From assembly GCA_900542615.1 (NCBI GenBank), contig UQOG01000024.1:1-20268 (forward strand): a DNA stretch of 20,268 bases, given 5' to 3'. The notes under the pieces were generated by a model that worked only from the letters and a program-made list of their open reading frames with translations, searched no databases and was not told the DNA's origin. A program made the translations under genes and the position numbers. This document shows, piece after piece, positions 7,145 to 13,931 of the stretch (positions are counted from its first letter, which is position 1; each line of letters opens with the position of its first letter). This stretch comes from an uncultured Eubacteriales bacterium (lineage in GTDB: Bacteria > Bacillota > Clostridia > Christensenellales > CAG-138).

Positions 7145-7818
7145 TCTATTATGTGGAGGACGATGTCAATATCCGGGAGCTGGTGATCTACACCCTGGAA
7201 AAAAGCGGCCTCCCTGCCCAGGGTTTTACCGATGGGACGGCGTTTTGGCAGGCCATGCAGGCCAAGCGGCCGGACCTGGTGCTGCTGGACATCATGCTGC
7301 CCGGGGAGGATGGGTTGACCATCTTGCAGCGGCTGCGCCGGGACCCGGACACCGCCCAGCTGCCCATCATCATGCTCACCGCCAAGGGGGCCGAATACGA
7401 TAAGGTGATCGGCCTGGACAGCGGCGCGGACGATTATGTATCCAAGCCCTTCGGCATGATGGAACTGGTCTCCCGGGTACGGGCCCTGCTGCGGCGCGCG
7501 GCTCCCCAGCCGGGGGAAGGGGTGCTTTCCTGCGGGCCGGTGACGGTGGACGACGGCCGGCATCAGGTTACGGTAAACGGCCAGCCCGTCACCCTTACCT
7601 TGAAGGAGTACGACCTGCTGCATTTCCTGCTGCGCAACCGGGGCATGGTATTTTCCAGGGAAAGGCTGCTGCGGGACGTGTGGGGATACGACTATGAAGG
7701 CGGCACCCGGACGGTGGATGTGCATGTGCAGACCCTGCGCCAGAAACTAGGCGAAGGCGCCAGCATTGTGGAGACGGTTCGCGGGGTAGGCTACCGGGCA
7801 GGGGAGGGGCAAGTATGA
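7141..7818 (+). CDS. phoP: Response regulator of the OmpR/PhoB family, PhoP
   Basis: A 225-residue two-domain transcription regulator. The receiver domain (1-~115) has the acidic pair E6/D7, phosphoacceptor D50 (LLDIMLP), T80 and K102 (SKPFG). The winged-helix DNA-binding domain (~130-222) has the LTLKEYDLLHFLLRN and VHVQTLRQKLG elements of the OmpR family. The ATG overlaps the end of phoU with AGGAGG 4 nt upstream; a longer in-frame reading beginning inside phoU is rejected because the receiver fold begins at MIYYVEDD. It probably activates the pst-pho operon through the 11-bp array at 2835-2878 (inference). Confidence 0.92.
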   Translation: MIYYVEDDVNIRELVIYTLEKSGLPAQGFTDGTAFWQAMQAKRPDLVLLDIMLPGEDGLTILQRLRRDPDTAQLPIIMLTAKGAEYDKVIGLDSGADDYVSKPFGMMELVSRVRALLRRAAPQPGEGVLSCGPVTVDDGRHQVTVNGQPVTLTLKEYDLLHFLLRNRGMVFSRERLLRDVWGYDYEGGTRTVDVHVQTLRQKLGEGASIVETVRGVGYRAGEGQV

Positions 7819-9464
7819 CCAAACGCATCTTTCGCACCATCCTGCTGGTGGCGCTGCTGGTGCTGCTGGTATGTATGGGCCTCATCACCGGGGTAATGTA
7901 CGGTTCCTTTGAGGAAAACATGCTGGGGGAACTGAAAAACGGGGCGGCCTATATCGCGGCCGGGATCCAGCAAAACGGTCTCGACTATCTTTCCACCCTG
8001 CCTTCCGGCGGCAACCGGATCACTTGGGTGGCGGCGGACGGCACGGTGCTGTACGATAGCAAGGTGGATGCCGGCGCCCTGGAAAACCATAGCGACCGGG
8101 AAGAAATATACGAAGCCCTCACCGGCCAGGAGGGGGAAAGCTACCGCTATTCCGACACCCTGAGCGAAAAGACCCTGTATTATGCCCTGCGCCTGGATGA
8201 CGGCACGGTGCTGCGGATCGCCAGCACCCAAAGCTCCCTGCTGACCGTACTATGGGGGATGTTGCAGCCCATGCTGCTCATCGGCCTGGCGGCGGCCTTG
8301 CTCTCCGGGGTGTTGGCCTCCAAGCTTTCCAAGCGGATCGTAGCCCCCATCAACGATCTTGACCTGGAGCATCCGGAATCCTGCGAGGCCTATGACGAAT
8401 TGGCCCCCTTATTCCATAAGCTCCAGCATCAAAAGATCGAGATCCAGGAGCGGATCTGCGCCCTGCGCAACAGCCGAAACGAGCTGGCGGCCATTACCGC
8501 CAACATGAACGAAGGGCTGATCGTCCTAAGCCAGGGCGGGGATATCCTTTCCATCAACGCCAGCGCAGCCCGGTTGTTTCAGGTATCCGGGGACCAGCTC
8601 CAGGGCCAGAAGCTGATCGCCCTAAACCGCAGCGACCAGCTGGCCCAGGTGGCGGAGCAGGCCCTGGCGGGCAAGCCGGCCAGCGCCATCCTGGAGCTGC
8701 GGGGCCGCAGCTACGCCCTGTATGCAAGCCCGGTGCCCGGCCATCGGGGGGCGGTGCTGCTGGTGCTGGACGTGACGGAAAAGCAGCAGGCGGAAGCCCT
8801 ACGGCGGGAATTTTCCGCCAATGTGTCCCATGAGTTAAAGACCCCCCTTACCTCCATATCCGGCTATGCGGAGATCATCCGCAACGGCCTGGTGGATCCG
8901 GAGGATATCCCCGCCTTTGCCGGCAGGATCTACGGGGAAGCCAACCGGCTATTGGCGCTGATCCGGGATATCATCCGGCTTTCCAGCCTGGATGAAGGGG
9001 TCGTGGATAGCCAGCGGGAGCCGGTGGAATTGCTGGCCCTGTGCGCCGGGGTATGCAACCACCTCCAAGCCGCCGCCCAGAAGGCCCAGGTAAGCCTGCG
9101 GGTGGACGGGGAGACGGCTACGGTTTTCGGCGTAAGGTCCATTTTGGAGGAGATGGTGTTCAACCTGTGCGATAACGCCATCCAATACAACCGGCCCCAG
9201 GGTAGCGTGGTGGTATCGGTGCACAAAAAGCCCGGCGCCATCCTGCTGCAGGTTACGGATACGGGCATCGGCATCCCGCCGGAGCACCGGGAAAAGGTAT
9301 TCGAGCGGTTCTACCGGGTGGATAAAAGCCACTCCAAGCAGACCGGCGGCACGGGCCTTGGCCTGTCCATCGTGAAGCATGGGGCAGCCTACCACAATGC
9401 CAGCGTTTCCTTATCCGAAGCGCCGGGCGGCGGCACCTGCGCCCAAGTGCGGTTTCCCCTGTAA
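7815..9464 (+). CDS. phoR: Phosphate-regulon sensor histidine kinase PhoR
   Basis: A 549-residue membrane histidine kinase. It has TM1 (~8-30), an extracytoplasmic sensor region (~31-145), TM2 (~148-170), a degenerate HAMP-like linker, and a PAS domain (~222-325). The dimerisation domain carries the phosphoacceptor His339 in NVSHELKTP. The ATPase domain shows the N box NLCDNAIQYN, G1 DTGIGIP, F box FERFYRVD and G2 GGTGLGLSIVKH. The TM-sensor-TM-PAS layout matches PhoR of Gram-positive bacteria. The ATG overlaps the phoP stop (ATGA). It is the last gene of the operon, and the hairpin element downstream probably ends transcription. Confidence 0.92.
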   Translation: MTKRIFRTILLVALLVLLVCMGLITGVMYGSFEENMLGELKNGAAYIAAGIQQNGLDYLSTLPSGGNRITWVAADGTVLYDSKVDAGALENHSDREEIYEALTGQEGESYRYSDTLSEKTLYYALRLDDGTVLRIASTQSSLLTVLWGMLQPMLLIGLAAALLSGVLASKLSKRIVAPINDLDLEHPESCEAYDELAPLFHKLQHQKIEIQERICALRNSRNELAAITANMNEGLIVLSQGGDILSINASAARLFQVSGDQLQGQKLIALNRSDQLAQVAEQALAGKPASAILELRGRSYALYASPVPGHRGAVLLVLDVTEKQQAEALRREFSANVSHELKTPLTSISGYAEIIRNGLVDPEDIPAFAGRIYGEANRLLALIRDIIRLSSLDEGVVDSQREPVELLALCAGVCNHLQAAAQKAQVSLRVDGETATVFGVRSILEEMVFNLCDNAIQYNRPQGSVVVSVHKKPGAILLQVTDTGIGIPPEHREKVFERFYRVDKSHSKQTGGTGLGLSIVKHGAAYHNASVSLSEAPGGGTCAQVRFPL

Positions 9465-9470
9465 AGGGAT

Positions 9471-9501
9471 TAAAAATAGGGAGGGCAGAAACTGCGCTCC
9501 C
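9471..9501 (-). terminator. Outward-facing hairpin at the left end of the element, possible terminator for the minus-strand glycosyltransferase unit
   Basis: Read on the minus strand, GGGAGCGCAG, a TTT loop and CTGCCCTCCC (one mismatch) are followed by TATTTTTA. It mirrors the right-end hairpin, so the element as a whole looks like a bidirectional terminator between convergent units. Confidence 0.45.
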
Positions 9502-9725
9502 ACAGGCTGTCGAAAAAGTGGCTTGCGCCACTTTTTCGAGGTTTTCATAGCTCCCTTGCGCCTACGGCGCGGCCAGGGAGCTATGCAGGGAAACCCTTGC
9601 TACGCAAGGCTTTTTGCGGATTTGCCGTACATGCCGCCAAATCCGATTAAAGCCTAAAAGGGCCGCGATCTTCCATTCGCCAGAGGTTTTTCGACAAGCT
9701 GAGGGAGCGCAGAAACTGCGCTCCC
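9479..9725. mobile_element. 247-bp noncoding hairpin element with terminal inverted repeats (MITE-like)
   Basis: The two ends, 9479-9517 and 9687-9725, are inverted repeats matching at about 32 of 39 positions. Each end is itself a hairpin (10-nt arms, AAA loop). Inside are four more hairpins: TCGAAAAAGTGGC/GCCACTTTTTCGA (9510-9522 with 9527-9539); CATAGCTCCCT/AGGGAGCTATG (9546-9556 with 9575-9585) around GCGCC-tac-GGCGC; CCTTGC-tac-GCAAGG (9595-9609) followed by a T-run; and CGGATTTG/CAAATCCG (9617-9645). No coding sequence and no clear target-site duplication were found. It fills most of the 366-bp gap between convergent genes. The remaining 9726-9830 holds only a small CCCAGC/GCTGGG palindrome (9778-9790). 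Mobility is inferred from structure only. Confidence 0.6.
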
Positions 9726-9732
9726 ATTTTAT
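9703..9732 (+). terminator. Outward-facing hairpin at the right end of the element, possible terminator after phoR
   Basis: A perfect 10-bp stem, GGGAGCGCAG (9703-9712) with CTGCGCTCCC (9716-9725) and an AAA loop, is followed by ATTTTAT. The T-tract is short, so termination may be partial. Confidence 0.45.
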
Positions 9733-9830
9733 GCTTTGGGCGAACGCTGCGGCGGCTAACGAAAGCGCCTATTTTCACCCAGCGGCTGGGCAAAGAAGGA
9801 GAAAGGCTCCATGCGCCCGCATCCATGGCG

Positions 9831-11441
9831 TTAAGACTGAAAGAAGGGGTTGCGGCGGATGGGCGGGCACGGGGCGGGGGAGACGATGGGCAGAGGGGCG
9901 GAAAGGTCGTAGTTGGGGCTGATATGGGGATCCCCCCAGAGAAGCGTATCCCGCAACACGTCGTAGGCCCGGCGTTGGTCCCCCTGCCCGGCCTGGGCCA
10001 GGCTGGGCAAGGGCCCATGGTGGCGCAAAACCGCGTAGGGGGTATAGACGCAGGCCAATCCCCGCCGGCCCAGGCGCAGGCATAGCTCCACATCCAGCCC
10101 CGTTTGGGAAAAGCTCTCGTCAAAGCCCCCCACGTTCCAGAACACCCTTGCCGGAATGGCCAAACACGCCAGGGATAGGTAGGACACCGCCCGGATGCTG
10201 TTGACCAGCCGGTTTTTTCTTAGGCGATCCGTGTCGTCTCCCTGGCCGGCGTAAAAGCTGCCCGCCCATCCTTCGATCCCTACCACGCCCCCGGTAAATA
10301 GCAGCTTTCCCGCTTCGTCCACCAGCTTGCCCCCGGCGGCGCCCACCCCGGGCCGGTTCAGCTGCTCCAGCAGCCGGCCCACCCAGCCGGGGGACAGGAT
10401 CTCCACCCCAGGGCTGAGGAAAATCAGGGTATCCGCGCTGGTGGAACGGGCGGCCAGGTTCAGGCCCCGGGAAAGGTTGCCCTCTCCAGGAAAGAGGATC
10501 TGCGCCGCCCGGTTCTTTTCCAGCAGCTGATAATACCGCAGGGTGGTGGCATCCCGGCTACCCAGATCCACGATACGAATGGCGCGGGGCGGGAGGGGCG
10601 TGTGCGCTTCCAGGCTTTCCAGGAGCCTACGCAGGCCGGCGCAGTGGTTCCGGTTGGGGATGATGATGGCAAAGGAAGGCTTTTTCCCGACCGGGGTCCA
10701 TACGTGAAAGCTGCCGGGCCATTGGCCGGCGACGATGCGGTCCCGGCCGGCAAGGGCCGGCTCCACAGCCGCGACGGCCCCGGGGCCGGGCTGGCGCGCC
10801 TGGGATAGGGTATACAAGGGCCTGGGAATGTGTACCGCCCGGCGGCTGGCAGCCAGGGCTTTTAGGTTGAAGGCATAGCGGGCCTCGGCGGAGGCTCCCG
10901 CCATAGGGCCCACTTGCGTTAGCAGGTTCCGGTGCACGGCCACCCCGCAGGAGAGCATATCAAAGCTCCATTGGGTGATGAGGCTGGGGGCGCTTTTGAG
11001 GAAGGGGACGCGGCAGCAGGGGGGCCGGGGGGCAAGGTGATCCTCGTCTCCATAGATCAGGTCCGCGCCCCCTGCGGCGGCTCGGGCAAAATGATACAGG
11101 GCGTCCGGGGCCAGCGTATCCCCCGGCCAAAGATATAGGTAATAGTCCCCGTCGCCGGTTTCCGGCGGGGTAGCGGTTTGAAAGCGGTCGTAGGATTGGG
11201 CCTTGAGGGACGCCATGGTCCGTTCCCGGTCGGCGGGGGTCCAATCCCCCTGGAACAACAGGATAAACCGGGGCAGGGCCAACGGAGGATTGTCCCGTTG
11301 TAGCGCCAGCTCCTGGGACGTGGGGGCCACGGCCTGCAAATAGGCGGCGTAAGGCTCCTCCACAAAGGAATAAGACGCGCTCTCGGGCTGGGCCGGGGGC
11401 GCGTCTAAAAAAGCTTTCAATTGTTGGACGCCCATTCTCAT
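9831..11441 (-). CDS. Two-domain family 2 glycosyltransferase
   Basis: A 536-residue soluble protein with two GT-A-like regions. The first (about 55-230) has DYYLYLWPGD and LIYGDEDHL (~127-135), resembling the acidic motifs of family 2 enzymes. The second (about 256-500) opens with FAIIIPNRNH and has GVGAAGGKL, GGFDESFSQTGLDVELCLRLGRRG and a final VYTPYAVLRHHG, the usual pattern of rhamnosyl-type transferases. Where the family normally has NNDxE, this protein reads FLSPGVEI (~340-347), so the second domain lacks the usual nucleotide-sugar metal ligand. The likely role is cell-envelope polysaccharide assembly; sugar and acceptor are unknown. The start is uncertain: ATG at 11441 or 11435, with no clear ribosome binding site, 29 bp after the cyclophilin stop. 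It is the last gene of its unit. Confidence 0.8.
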   Translation of the reverse strand: MRMGVQQLKAFLDAPPAQPESASYSFVEEPYAAYLQAVAPTSQELALQRDNPPLALPRFILLFQGDWTPADRERTMASLKAQSYDRFQTATPPETGDGDYYLYLWPGDTLAPDALYHFARAAAGGADLIYGDEDHLAPRPPCCRVPFLKSAPSLITQWSFDMLSCGVAVHRNLLTQVGPMAGASAEARYAFNLKALAASRRAVHIPRPLYTLSQARQPGPGAVAAVEPALAGRDRIVAGQWPGSFHVWTPVGKKPSFAIIIPNRNHCAGLRRLLESLEAHTPLPPRAIRIVDLGSRDATTLRYYQLLEKNRAAQILFPGEGNLSRGLNLAARSTSADTLIFLSPGVEILSPGWVGRLLEQLNRPGVGAAGGKLVDEAGKLLFTGGVVGIEGWAGSFYAGQGDDTDRLRKNRLVNSIRAVSYLSLACLAIPARVFWNVGGFDESFSQTGLDVELCLRLGRRGLACVYTPYAVLRHHGPLPSLAQAGQGDQRRAYDVLRDTLLWGDPHISPNYDLSAPLPIVSPAPCPPIRRNPFFQS

Positions 11442-11470
11442 GGGCTTAGTGTGCCAAGAGGCCGGGGGGA

Positions 11471-11974
11471 TTATACCGTTTCCGGCTCCTCGTCGCAGGT
11501 TTCGTCCACCAGGGTGATGGATTTGATCCGCACCGGGGTAAGGGGCCGGTCAGCCGGGCTGGTGGGGACGGCGGCGATGGCGTCCACCACATCCATGCCT
11601 TCGATCACCTTGCCAAAGGCGGCGTATTGGCCATCCAGGAAATTGCCGTCCTTGTGCATGATGAAGAACTGGGAGCCGGCGGAATCCGGATGGGCGGCCC
11701 GGGCCATGGAGATCACGCCCCGGTCATGACGCAGGGGATTGGGGAAGCCGTTTTGGGTGAATTCTCCCCGGATCTGATAGCCAGGGCCGCCCATGCCGGT
11801 ACCCTGGGGGCAGCCGCCCTGGATCATGAAGCCGGATATGACCCGGTGGAACAGTAGGCCGTCATAAAAGCCCTTGGAAACCAGGGACTTAAAGTTGCGC
11901 ACCGTGTTGGGGGCGGCGGCCGCGTCCAGCTCCAGCTTGATAACGCCGCCGTTTTCCATTTCAATTACTACCAT
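11471..11974 (-). CDS. ppiB: Cyclophilin-type peptidyl-prolyl cis-trans isomerase
   Basis: A 167-residue cytoplasmic single-domain cyclophilin with no signal peptide. It carries FHRVISGFMIQGG with the catalytic arginine, the GTGMGGPGY loop, GSQFFIM and LDGQYAAFGKV; the Tyr in the last motif is a common bacterial variant of the His found in eukaryotic forms. It catalyses proline isomerisation during protein folding. The ATG is preceded by AAGGAGAG. A longer in-frame reading extends upstream but has no homology and overlaps the neighbouring gene. The acidic tail (DETCDEEPETV) is slightly unusual. It lies between two envelope-glycan-type genes, 62 bp after the membrane protein. Confidence 0.93.
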   Translation of the reverse strand: MVVIEMENGGVIKLELDAAAAPNTVRNFKSLVSKGFYDGLLFHRVISGFMIQGGCPQGTGMGGPGYQIRGEFTQNGFPNPLRHDRGVISMARAAHPDSAGSQFFIMHKDGNFLDGQYAAFGKVIEGMDVVDAIAAVPTSPADRPLTPVRIKSITLVDETCDEEPETV

Positions 11975-12036
11975 GGAATGCTCTCCTTTTTTTCCGCCGC
12001 AGGGTTGCGGCAATTTTTTTATGGAAGCCTGATCCC

Positions 12037-13233
12037 TCAGGCAAAGAGGAAGGTCATAGCCAGAGCCCCATATAGGTTGAAGGCGATGGCGAACAGGCCG
12101 ATGGCCTTTTCGTGGAAGGGAAGGGGCCGGTCCTTTTGCAGGAGCAGATATGCCAGGACCATGGGCAGCATATCCACCGTATAGCGGGCGCCGAATTGCC
12201 AGCCGCCAAAGGTTTTGTGGACGCAGAGCAGCAGCAGCTCCGCCGCCATGGCCAATAGCAGCGCCCACCGCAACCCATCCATGCCCTTGGCCCGCCCATC
12301 CCGGAACACCTGTATGAACAGCAATAGGTACAGGGGATTGGCCACATAGAACAGGAACCCGTTGAAGTAGGGGAATTCCAGGCGGCCGCCGGCGGTTATG
12401 GTGACGGGGCGCAAAAGGATATTGCGCAGGTTTTCCAGCAGGTAGGAAAGGTGGAACTGGCCGTCCGGGGCTTCTAAAAATTCCGGCAGGTAGTTGTGGC
12501 CAAACTCCAGCGGGTTGCCGAACCGGGCATAGTTATACCACATATACCCGCCGCCGATGCAGGCGGGCAGGATCAGGCAGGGGAGCTGCTTTTTCAGGCA
12601 GCCCCAGGGAGTGAGTCCAGCTTGCCGGTCCAGCTGGTAAAAGTAGATGAACAGGGGCAAAAAGGCGCAGATGGAAAAGGGCCGGCAGCCCACGGCCAAG
12701 GCCGCTAGGGCATAGGCAGCCACTCGGTAGCCATCCAGGGCAGCCAGCAGGCAGCCGGTAAGCAGCAGCATATTCAGGGCCTGGGCCTGGAACCAAACCC
12801 CGCCGGAGGTGCTCATCCAGCACATATTGGAGCCCAGCACATAGAACAGGCCCAGGAAGGCGGCGGCAGGGGGCTTGACCCCCCGGCGGCACAGGCAAAG
12901 ATAGGCCAAGGCAGCCGTACCCATGGCATAGAGGATGATCAACAGGTTGTTGGGGGTATTTTCCCCAAAGAGATAGGTCAAAGGCAGCATGACCACGCTG
13001 GGGAAGGGGGGAAAGGAAACATACCAATCCCCCTGGTAGGTGGCCAGCTCCAGCCAGGGATAATCCTGCCCCAGGCTTAGGCGGCCTTCCCGCCAGGCCA
13101 AGGCTTGCAGGGTATAGCTATCCAGAGGCTCGTGGGCGAACAGGGTGCCCCCCAGCAAGTCGTGCAGCAGGATATAGACCAGCAGCATAAGGGCCAGCAT
13201 ACCCCATAGATATTGGATGCGTTGCCGCTTCAT
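12037..13233 (-). CDS. Polytopic membrane protein, probable GT-C-fold glycosyltransferase
   Basis: A 398-residue integral membrane protein with roughly ten hydrophobic helices. The first is at residues ~9-32, followed by an extracytoplasmic loop starting HEPLDSYTLQALAWREG. This early acidic loop with an aromatic DYPWLELATYQGDWYVSFPPFPS segment is the layout of lipid-linked-sugar GT-C enzymes (the ArnT/PMT/GT39 group), but no single signature proves it, so function remains inferred. The start MKRQRIQ was chosen because AAGGAAA lies 7 nt upstream; in-frame ATGs upstream lack this. It is 59 bp downstream of the Spo0A-domain gene and probably cotranscribed with it, the cyclophilin and the GT2 gene. 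Confidence 0.68.
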   Translation of the reverse strand: MKRQRIQYLWGMLALMLLVYILLHDLLGGTLFAHEPLDSYTLQALAWREGRLSLGQDYPWLELATYQGDWYVSFPPFPSVVMLPLTYLFGENTPNNLLIILYAMGTAALAYLCLCRRGVKPPAAAFLGLFYVLGSNMCWMSTSGGVWFQAQALNMLLLTGCLLAALDGYRVAAYALAALAVGCRPFSICAFLPLFIYFYQLDRQAGLTPWGCLKKQLPCLILPACIGGGYMWYNYARFGNPLEFGHNYLPEFLEAPDGQFHLSYLLENLRNILLRPVTITAGGRLEFPYFNGFLFYVANPLYLLLFIQVFRDGRAKGMDGLRWALLLAMAAELLLLCVHKTFGGWQFGARYTVDMLPMVLAYLLLQKDRPLPFHEKAIGLFAIAFNLYGALAMTFLFA

Positions 13234-13292
13234 AAGGTTTCCTTCCATGGCATAATGATACATGGCTTTTCCATCCTTTGCAAGCCCTGCCG

Positions 13293-13661
13293 TCAGCGGG
13301 CCCGGCGGGCGCCGGCCTTTTTGCTGCGGTGGCACATCATGCATTCGGTGAGGATGGTGATAAACTCAGTGACGCTGGGGGCGTCCTGGACGGAATAGGC
13401 GCCGAACAGCCTGCGGATGGCAGCTTTATTGCCGGATTCCCAGGTGCGCTTGATGGCGAAGCGGATATTGCGTTCCAGGTTCTGCTTGGGGATATCAAAA
13501 TGCGCCAGGACCATGGGATATAATTCCTGAGAGAGACGGTACATCAACTCCGGCTTTGCTTCGGTCTTCTGGAGAATAAAGAGCAGATAGGCATAGCCCT
13601 TGTACCTGGGCTGCATACCCAGCTCCCGCAAAACGTCCGCCGGGACAAAGGTGCCGTACAC
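13293..13661 (-). CDS. Stand-alone Spo0A C-terminal-domain DNA-binding protein
   Basis: A 122-residue protein made almost wholly of the Spo0A effector domain. The order matches that domain: LRELGMQPRYKGYAYLL, a central PELMYRLSQELYPMVLAHFDI helix region, RNIRFAIKRTWESGN (the recognition region) and the final SVTEFITILTE. There is no receiver domain: upstream in-frame sequence is short, not homologous and contains the promoter. The start is GTG at 13661 (GTG TAC GGC), 6 nt after AAAGGGGGG; an overlapping ATG is out of frame. The C-terminal tail is basic and contains CMMC. A protein with no phosphorylation domain would act constitutively or by competing at Spo0A sites (inference). It heads the glycosyltransferase/cyclophilin unit. 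Confidence 0.82.
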   Translation of the reverse strand: MYGTFVPADVLRELGMQPRYKGYAYLLFILQKTEAKPELMYRLSQELYPMVLAHFDIPKQNLERNIRFAIKRTWESGNKAAIRRLFGAYSVQDAPSVTEFITILTECMMCHRSKKAGARRAR

Positions 13662-13722
13662 ATAGATCCCCCCTTTCCTAAAATAAATAAGAAACAAATC
13701 CTGCAATGAAATGTGTAACGCA

Positions 13723-13752
13723 AGTATATACTGGGGAAATCCGATTTGGCAA
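13723..13752 (-). promoter_or_regulatory. Candidate sigma-A promoter for the Spo0A-domain gene unit
   Basis: Minus strand: TTGCCA (13747-13752), an 18-bp spacer, TATACT (13723-13728). It gives a leader of about 55 nt before the GTG start. The -10 lies within the palindrome AGTATATACT. The surrounding sequence (13662-13800) is A+T-rich compared with the rest of the window. Confidence 0.5.
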
Positions 13753-13873
13753 GCGGAGGCAAGCCTTTCTACAAAAAATGACGAGCCGCAACGAAAAAAG
13801 AGGATTTTCTTCAGGAAAAAAGGCGAAAAAACGGGCCCCGCAAGGGGCGGCATAGGCCCTGCCCGCCGGCATG

Positions 13874-13910
13874 AAAAAAGGGCCGCCACCCCAGCCGGGG
13901 GTTGCGGCCC
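13874..13910 (-). terminator. Intrinsic terminator of lysA
   Basis: Minus strand: GGGCCGC (13904-13910) pairs with GCGGCCC (13880-13886), with inner CCCC/GGGG pairing, followed directly by six T residues (13874-13879). It sits 21 bp after the lysA stop. Confidence 0.9.
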
Positions 13911-13931
13911 TCTATCCACGTTGCGGCGCCG

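Noticed and set aside
6808..7725. 305-codon minus-strand frame opposite phoU/phoP
   Set aside because: It spans two well-defined genes on the other strand and shows no family features.
9379..9922. Short plus-strand frames through the convergent intergenic region
   Set aside because: They run through hairpins, lack ribosome binding sites and do not resemble proteins.
12001..12036. Terminator between the GT-C-like gene and the cyclophilin gene
   Set aside because: The CCGCA/TGCGG stem has its T-run on the plus strand, where there is no gene to terminate; on the minus strand the stem is followed by A residues, so it would not act as an intrinsic terminator there.
13662..13919. N-terminal extension of the Spo0A-domain protein to give 208 residues
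   Set aside because: The extension covers the promoter, an A+T-rich leader and the lysA terminator, and has no receiver-domain residues.
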